A stretch of DNA of 9,936 nucleotides, from the NCBI GenBank assembly GCA_000715685.1, contig KL569428.1, positions 7,046-16,981 on the forward strand. The letters run 5' to 3'. Under the pieces are notes generated by a model, which was not told the origin of the DNA, did not search any database, and worked only from the letters and a program-made list of their open reading frames with translations. Every line of letters begins with the position of its first letter. The first letter of the stretch is position 1. Shown one piece after another: positions 6,595 to 9,936 of the stretch. The position numbers were made by a program, and so were the translations under genes. The stretch comes from Streptomyces lilacinus (GTDB taxonomy: Bacteria; Actinomycetota; Actinomycetes; Streptomycetales; Streptomycetaceae).

Positions 6595-6652
6595 AAGCTA
6601 CGCATCCCCCGCCCTGGCGCAAACCCCTACCACCCCCACCTCGCGACCCCTG
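6595..6652 (-). promoter_or_regulatory. candidate rfbA-rfbB promoter with AGGGGT repeats
   Basis: On the minus strand CAGGGGT (6652-6646) and TAGGGGT (6629-6623) lie 23 bp apart, with a G-rich TGGGGGT (6638-6632) between them. After the second AGGGGT come exactly 22 bases and then TAGCTT (6600-6595), a TAnnnT -10 box. This is the same geometry as the ccr and thioesterase promoters, so these supply genes may share one activator. Confidence 0.5.
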
Positions 6653-6740
6653 TCCGGCACGGCCTCCAGCGTGACGGGCAGATGCCGCGGGTCCGCCTGC
6701 GCAATGAACCCTCGCTCCAAGGGGACGCCAACTTTTCTCG

Positions 6741-6752
6741 AGCGGTACCGCT
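6741..6752. promoter_or_regulatory. palindromic candidate operator upstream of the TetR gene
   Basis: AGCGGTACCGCT is a perfect 12-bp palindrome 86 bases before the TetR start codon and next to the TTGAGC that could be its -35. TetR proteins bind palindromes as dimers and often repress their own gene, so this is a reasonable autoregulatory site. No second copy was seen at the SARP promoter. Confidence 0.35.
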
Positions 6753-6838
6753 GATCTTGAGCCTGGAGGGAGCGGCTGATCCTCTACGGGCCGGCCGCCG
6801 GGGCCGCGCCGACCGACCCCGCAGCCAGGAGATATGTG

Positions 6839-7441
6839 ATGGTCAAGCAGGAGCGAGCCGCCCGCACTCGGCAAGCCCTGATCCGCGCGGCGGCCGAGGC
6901 GTTCGCGGAGGAAGGGTTCGGGCCCACGTCGCTCTCCAGGATCAGCCGCCTGGCCGGGGTCAGCAACGGCGCCCTGCACTTCCATTTCGGGACCAAGGAG
7001 AGCCTGGCCGACGCCGTGGGGCAGGAGGCCGCGGCCCGCGTGCTGCGGGTGATGGCCACGGCGGAAGCGGCCGACGACGGCCTGCGGGCGCTGGTCGACG
7101 CCACGCACGCCCTGATGGCCCTGCTGGCCGACGACATCGTCGTACGAGCCGGATTCGAGTTGTCCGGCGAACCCTTCGGTGGGGTCGGCGTCGAGCTGCG
7201 GAGGCACTGGCAGCAGTGGATCGAGGACCTGCTGGTGCGGGTGGGCCTGGAGGGCGGGCTCGCGGAGGGTGTGTCGCCGGAGAAGGCGGCGCCGGTGATC
7301 GTAGCGGCGACGGTGGGGTTCGAGGTGCTCGGCTGCCGGGACCCGGAGTGGCTCTCCGAGCAGAAGATCACTTGTTTTTGGGACCTGATGCTGCCGCGAC
7401 TGGCCGACAAGGGCACGTCCGCCTGCGCTGCCCCGAAATAG
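6839..7441 (+). CDS. TetR-family regulator, possibly gamma-butyrolactone receptor-like
   Basis: This 200-residue protein has the classic TetR N-terminal helix-turn-helix: RAARTRQALIRAAAEAFAEE leads into GPTSLSRISRLAGVSNGALHFHF (28-50) and then TKESLADAV. The start KQERAARTRQ and the GALHFHF motif resemble the ArpA/ScbR receptors and their pseudo-receptor relatives. Two tryptophans (W124 and W127) lie near the position of the ligand-binding Trp of ArpA. The C-terminal ligand domain is too variable to name a ligand. AGGAG at 6827-6831 is best spaced for the ATG at 6839; a GTG just before it would add one residue. It lies directly upstream of a SARP gene in the same direction. In many Streptomyces clusters such receptors repress a SARP gene, and a receptor-type site is suspected at 7566-7591. 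TetR membership is firm; the subfamily is inference. Confidence 0.9.
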   Translation: MVKQERAARTRQALIRAAAEAFAEEGFGPTSLSRISRLAGVSNGALHFHFGTKESLADAVGQEAAARVLRVMATAEAADDGLRALVDATHALMALLADDIVVRAGFELSGEPFGGVGVELRRHWQQWIEDLLVRVGLEGGLAEGVSPEKAAPVIVAATVGFEVLGCRDPEWLSEQKITCFWDLMLPRLADKGTSACAAPK

Positions 7442-7471
7442 ACTGAACGTATGGTTTTAAGACGCACTGGC

Positions 7472-7518
7472 TGACCGGCGTCCCTCGGGCGGGATGCCCG
7501 ATGGGACGCTTTCGGTCA
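7472..7518. terminator. three-part hairpin after the TetR gene
   Basis: An outer stem TGACCG (7472-7477) pairs with CGGTCA (7513-7518). An inner stem GCGTCCC (7478-7484) pairs with GGGACGC (7503-7509), and TCGGGC (7485-7490) pairs with GCCCGA (7496-7501) around a GGGAT loop. There is a one-base bulge at 7502 and a TTT bulge at 7510-7512. No long T run follows, but stem strength and position suggest transcription ends here, separating the TetR and SARP units. Confidence 0.7.
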
Positions 7519-7565
7519 ATTTGGCAATAAATAAAAGGCGCGAGGTCGGCCCCTTCCTTGACTGA

Positions 7566-7591
7566 AATAAAAACAGGGTGAACGGTTTATT
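7566..7591. promoter_or_regulatory. candidate autoregulatory element (receptor operator) at the SARP promoter
   Basis: This is a 26-bp AT-flanked element beginning AATAAA and ending CGGTTTATT. The outer six bases on each side are perfect inverted repeats; the core is only weakly symmetric. Length, A/T flanks and a CGGTTT half-site resemble the 26-bp sites bound by gamma-butyrolactone receptors. It ends two bases before the SARP -35 box, where a bound repressor would block RNA polymerase. Confidence 0.35.
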
Positions 7592-7592
7592 C

Positions 7593-7621
7593 TTGACAAG
7601 ATCGTTCGCACTGCTTTTAAC
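7593..7621 (+). promoter_or_regulatory. strong promoter of the SARP gene
   Basis: A perfect TTGACA (7593-7598) is followed after 17 bases by TTTAAC (7616-7621), a fair -10, in an AT-rich stretch unlike the rest of the window. This fits a housekeeping-sigma promoter. The start point near 7628 gives a leader of about 75 bases and rules out the in-frame ATG at 7622 as the start codon. GAACG (7580-7584) and CGTTC (7603-7607) form an inverted repeat around the -35. Confidence 0.7.
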
Positions 7622-7702
7622 ATGCACTCATGCGCGAAGAGCCGACCGACCTGCTTGGGGCCGGGGGAGCCTGCTCGCTCTTGCGTGCGTAGGGGGAGCG
7701 CT

Positions 7703-8539
7703 ATGGACATCTCTGTGCTGGGCGGACTGACTGTCCGGGAAAACGGAGTCTCGATCACACCGTCGGCGCCCAAGCCGCGACAGGTGCTGGCGTTGCTGGC
7801 CCTGCGCGCCGACCAGACCGTGTCCGTGGCGGCGCTGACCGAAGAGCTCTGGGGGCAGGAGCCGCCTCGCAGTGCGCGCGCCACGTTGCAGAAGTACGTA
7901 TTGCAGCTGCGCGAGTTGATCACCGCCGCCCTGGCGAGCGACCCCGAGGGCGCCCAGCCCCGTACCGCCAAGGACGTGCTCGTCACCATGCCCGGCGGCT
8001 ACCTGCTGAACAGCTCCGGCGGCAGCAGCGATGTCCGGGACTTCGAGCGACTCGCGGGCATGGGCTATCGGGCCATGGCCGCGAACGACCTTCCTGGCGC
8101 CGCACGGCAGTTGGAGAAGGCACTCTCGCTGTGGAACGGCGTCGCGCTCGCCGACGTCCAGACCGGGGCGCAGCTCGCCGTGGAGACCCGAAGGCTGGAG
8201 GAGACCCGGCTGTGCGCCCTCGACCAGCGCATCGAGGCCGACCTTCGACTGGGGCGGCACCGCGAGTTGCTCGGCGAACTGACCGTGTTGGTCAGCCGAT
8301 ACCCCACCCACGAGACCCTGCACGGCCAGTTCATGGTGGCGCTGCACCGCTCCGGTCGGCGCACCGAGGCCCTGGAGGTCTACCAGCGCCTGCGCCGCGC
8401 CCTGATACGCGAACTCGGCCTGGAGCCCTCTGGCGGACTGCGGCGGCTTCAGCAGACGATCCTGCGGGCCGAACCGGAGAGCGTGCCGTACGCGCCCGCA
8501 CTGACCGACGGTGATGAGTGGCTGATCGGCGCGCGGTGA
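7703..8539 (+). CDS. SARP-family transcriptional activator
   Basis: Streptomyces antibiotic regulatory proteins bind direct heptamer repeats near -35 boxes and switch on cluster genes. This 278-residue protein has the normal size for a single-unit SARP. Residues 1 to about 95 form the OmpR-type winged helix: LGGLTV, then APKPRQVLALLALRADQTVS, an ELWGQEPPRSARATLQKYV segment and VLVTMPGGYLL. Residues from about 105 to 255 form the bacterial transcriptional activation domain, with DVRDFERL, ARQLEKALSLWNG, an RRLEETR helix and RTEALEVYQRLRRALIRELG. The ATG at 7703 has GGAG (7694-7697) five bases upstream. No ATPase or sensor domain follows, and no TTA codon was seen. It probably activates genes in this cluster. 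Its end overlaps the GTG of the next frame by four bases (GTGA). Confidence 0.94.
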   Translation: MDISVLGGLTVRENGVSITPSAPKPRQVLALLALRADQTVSVAALTEELWGQEPPRSARATLQKYVLQLRELITAALASDPEGAQPRTAKDVLVTMPGGYLLNSSGGSSDVRDFERLAGMGYRAMAANDLPGAARQLEKALSLWNGVALADVQTGAQLAVETRRLEETRLCALDQRIEADLRLGRHRELLGELTVLVSRYPTHETLHGQFMVALHRSGRRTEALEVYQRLRRALIRELGLEPSGGLRRLQQTILRAEPESVPYAPALTDGDEWLIGAR

Positions 8540-8817
8540 CGAGCGGTCGGCCCGCGAGGCGACAGTACAACCTTCAACTGGCCGGGAATGCCCTTATCAT
8601 TCTCAACGGCAACGCATGCAAGAATGGCAACGGCCGTGACTCCTCCGGCGAGTTCACCGAATGGGCGGACAGGATCAGCTCGGTGGTCCCCGTCGCCTGC
8701 TGGATCGAACTCTGGGCCGCCCCCCACCAGGCCGGCACGCACCAGGAGTACCGCGACTCCACGCCCTTTGTGGGGGACGCCATGAACGACCAGGCCAGTT
8801 CGTACGCCCTCCTGTAG
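8536..8817 (+). pseudogene. remnant of a beta/gamma-crystallin-like protein, or small unknown gene
   Basis: A 93-codon frame follows the SARP gene with a GTGA overlap (another GTG lies at 8518). Third positions are mostly G or C in the second half. The C-terminal half fits a beta/gamma-crystallin Greek-key motif: aromatic-x6-Gly in LWAAPHQAG, then NDQASS near the end. A degenerate earlier copy appears as WADRISS. Such proteins in actinomycetes are usually secreted, including peptidase inhibitor I36-like ones, yet no signal peptide is present and a TGA at 8515 blocks extension upstream. There is no convincing ribosome site. I read it as a 5'-truncated remnant, but a small coupled gene cannot be ruled out. 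The family call rests on short motifs. Confidence 0.45.
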
Positions 8818-8841
8818 GCCGTACGCCCCGTTCGGTACGGC
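8818..8841 (+). terminator. short hairpin after the crystallin-like frame
   Basis: GCCGTAC (8818-8824) and GTACGGC (8835-8841) are perfect complements around a ten-base loop, starting right after the TAG at 8815-8817. There is no T run. It may end transcription from the SARP side. Confidence 0.4.
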
Positions 8842-8961
8842 GGCGGTGCAGCAGTTCCGGTGGTCGGCGAAGGCGGCGGCGTTGTGGCGGGCTCGCCACC
8901 CGACACGCAGCTGAGCGTGTTACCGGCGAACATCGCCGGGCATCCGCGAGACCGTGACGGT

Positions 8962-9936
8962 ATGACCACTTGGGACATCACTGAACTCGGCCCACACGAC
9001 CGGCAAGCCGTGGCGGACGCCGGCAGCCTGACCGAAGCCCTCTTGGGGCGTGGCATGTTTACCGTCGAACAAGTCCTTGAGGACCTCCGCGACGGGGCCC
9101 TGCTCTTCCTGACCGCATACGCAGGAAAGCCTCCCGTCCTAGTGGGCATGGCGACCGCCCGTGTGTTGGACGACGACGGCTACCGCGACTTCATCGGCCC
9201 CATGCCGTCCGGCACCCTCCCCGCCGCTCCGCCCTCAGCCGGCGGCCGCCGGATCGGCCGGCTGAACTCCTTGGCCGTGACCGCGCCGATGCGCGGACGT
9301 GGCCTTGGCAGTGCCCTTACCGCACACCGCACCGAGTGGCTGCGAGAGCGGTGCGCCGAGGCGTACACGATTTCCTGGCTGCACGGCCAGCAGGGTCGCA
9401 GCGAAGGCCTGCTCAAGGCCCTCGGCTGGCAGCCGGTCACCGTCCTCCACGACTACTGGCTGCAGGCCACGACGACCGGCGACCAGTCCTGCCCCCGGTG
9501 CGGGCGTCCCTGTCACTGCTCTGGCCTGCTGATGCGCCTGCCCCTTCCTTCCTCGGGGTGCAGGCCGTCTGCTCCACTTCCTGCCGGGTCCCGGGCGCGA
9601 GCGCGGCGCACAGCGTCTCGGGCTTGCCCTCCGCCAGCGCCTGCTCGAACCCGGGTGACCGCCCTGAGGGCGTCGTCGCGGCGCTCGTTCAGCGTTGCGC
9701 AACCGCTCGTGCCGAAGAGGCCGACGAGGATGACCACTGCGGCGGCCGCAGGGCCGCACCACCGCCTCGGCATGCCGTCCACCGCCTCCCACGCCGCCCT
9801 GGCCTCGCCTTGCTCGGCCCTGATCATTGGCAGTCCGGGCCGGCCCCCGGAGGACGTCCACGCGGCCGGTGTCCGTCATTCGGCTCAGCGGCCGGTGCCT
9901 GACACCGTCCGGTTGCCCGACGCCGTGCAAGCGGCG
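8962..9936 (+). CDS. GNAT-like N-acetyltransferase with a Cys-rich tail; no stop in window
   Basis: From the ATG at 8962 the protein reads as a GNAT acetyltransferase. A hydrophobic strand (LLFLTAYAG, then VLVGMATARV) is followed by LNSLAVTAPMRGRGLGSALTAHR, whose RGRGLG is the acetyl-CoA-binding R-x-x-G-x-G motif. A later ALGWQPV segment and a YWLQA strand fit the fold's end. Then comes CPRCGRPCHC (near 9490-9519), a cysteine cluster that could bind zinc. The recognisable part ends near 9548, after about 195 residues, but the frame has no stop before the window ends. Beyond that point it runs antisense to a lipoprotein remnant, so the last 390 bases are probably not native protein. The normal stop seems to have been lost. 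The ribosome site is weak. The acetyl acceptor is unknown. Confidence 0.65.
   Translation, partial: MTTWDITELGPHDRQAVADAGSLTEALLGRGMFTVEQVLEDLRDGALLFLTAYAGKPPVLVGMATARVLDDDGYRDFIGPMPSGTLPAAPPSAGGRRIGRLNSLAVTAPMRGRGLGSALTAHRTEWLRERCAEAYTISWLHGQQGRSEGLLKALGWQPVTVLHDYWLQATTTGDQSCPRCGRPCHCSGLLMRLPLPSSGCRPSAPLPAGSRARARRTASRACPPPAPARTRVTALRASSRRSFSVAQPLVPKRPTRMTTAAAAGPHHRLGMPSTASHAALASPCSALIIGSPGRPPEDVHAAGVRHSAQRPVPDTVRLPDAVQAA
9563..9773 (-). pseudogene. broken lipoprotein gene (frameshifted and truncated)
   Basis: On the minus strand an ATG at 9773 begins MPRRWCGP, followed by a hydrophobic stretch and LFGTSGC, a lipoprotein-type signal with an imperfect lipobox. It continues to DDALRAVTR. There the coding sense jumps to another frame: from 9649 it reads FEQALAEGKPETLCAALAP and on to RQEVEQTA. 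Removing one G from the CCCGGG run (9650-9655) joins the halves as VTRFEQALAEG, so a single-base insertion breaks the gene. I recall actinobacterial lipoproteins with an LCAALAPGTR-like segment that continue much further; that memory was not checked. Here likeness ends near 9563, and the frame drifts on to a TGA at 9437-9439 inside the acetyltransferase. GGAGG at 9789-9785 could be its ribosome site. A sequencing error at the G run remains possible. Confidence 0.55.

Larger units (their letters stand above)
6443..6838. promoter_or_regulatory. 396-bp divergent spacer between rfbA and the TetR gene
   Basis: No convincing gene lies here; the open frames crossing it are extensions or shadows of rfbA or the TetR gene. 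On the rfbA side it holds a proposed leader and promoter (6595-6652). On the TetR side there is a perfect palindrome at 6741-6752, a TTGAGC at 6757-6762 that could be a -35 without a good -10, and the AGGAG ribosome site at 6827-6831. The short word GCTGATC occurs twice, 24 bp apart (6750 and 6774). Confidence 0.6.

Noticed and set aside
5399..6754. A 451-codon plus-strand open frame opposite rfbA
   Set aside because: It is the complement of rfbA and its spacer; the opposite strand carries clear catalytic motifs, while this frame has none.
6443..7207. Upstream extension of the rfbA frame on the minus strand
   Set aside because: The canonical MKALVLAGG start is at 6442 with a ribosome site. 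The extension crosses the promoter spacer and the TetR gene antisense and contains no recognisable domain.
7622..7702. Earlier in-frame ATG for the SARP gene at 7622
   Set aside because: It overlaps the proposed -10 and would lie upstream of the transcription start. The 7703 ATG has a good ribosome site and gives the standard SARP N-terminus.
7516..7989. A 157-codon minus-strand frame across the SARP promoter
   Set aside because: It covers the TTGACA promoter and the SARP start antisense, with no motif or ribosome site of its own.
9235..9930. A 231-codon minus-strand frame at the window end
   Set aside because: It is Arg/Pro/Gly-rich and shadows both the acetyltransferase and the lipoprotein remnant; the two other minus frames carry the family-like sequence.
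1..9936. tRNA or rRNA genes, CRISPR arrays, insertion sequences
   Set aside because: I saw no tRNA-like cloverleaf, no regular repeat-spacer array, and no transposase or terminal inverted repeats with target duplications.

Overview
The base composition (very GC-rich, codons ending mostly in G or C) and the gene content point to a Streptomyces or close actinomycete. The window looks like the accessory flank of a polyketide biosynthetic gene cluster. No PKS module, glycosyltransferase or late deoxysugar gene is present, so the product cannot be named. The parts fit a glycosylated macrolide- or polyether-type polyketide that uses an ethylmalonyl-type extender unit.

Layout. 1-72: ambiguous end of an upstream gene. 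69-1265 (+): cytochrome P450, closed by a very long terminator hairpin. 1481-1864 (+): small secreted protein of unknown function, followed by hairpins that separate it from the convergent ccr. 1968-3314 (-): crotonyl-CoA carboxylase/reductase. 3315-3584: divergent promoter region. 3585-4349 (+): type II thioesterase. 4401-6442 (-): two-gene operon rfbA-rfbB (glucose-1-phosphate thymidylyltransferase, dTDP-glucose 4,6-dehydratase) with a 4-base overlap. 6443-6838: regulatory spacer. 6839-7441 (+): TetR-type regulator. 7442-7702: AT-rich control region. 7703-8539 (+): SARP-type activator. 8536-8817 (+): remnant resembling a beta/gamma-crystallin. 8962 to the window end (+): GNAT-like acetyltransferase frame with no stop. 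9563-9773 (-): broken lipoprotein gene running against it. The last 1.4 kb looks decayed and probably lies at or beyond the cluster edge.

How the genes may work together. Ccr makes ethylmalonyl-CoA from crotonyl-CoA, the type II thioesterase clears stalled acyl chains from the PKS, RfbA and RfbB make dTDP-4-keto-6-deoxyglucose for a sugar, and the P450 oxidises the scaffold. The TetR protein may repress the SARP gene, and the SARP may activate the supply genes.

The most interesting signal is regulatory. The promoters of ccr, the thioesterase gene and rfbA all carry AGGGG(T/C), then exactly 22 bases, then a TAnnnT -10 box, with further G-rich repeats upstream. The small secreted-protein gene has two AGGGGT copies and a weaker -10 at the same distance. 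This suggests one activator, perhaps the local SARP, controlling the set; that link is inference. All calls come from reading the sequence; no database search was run.
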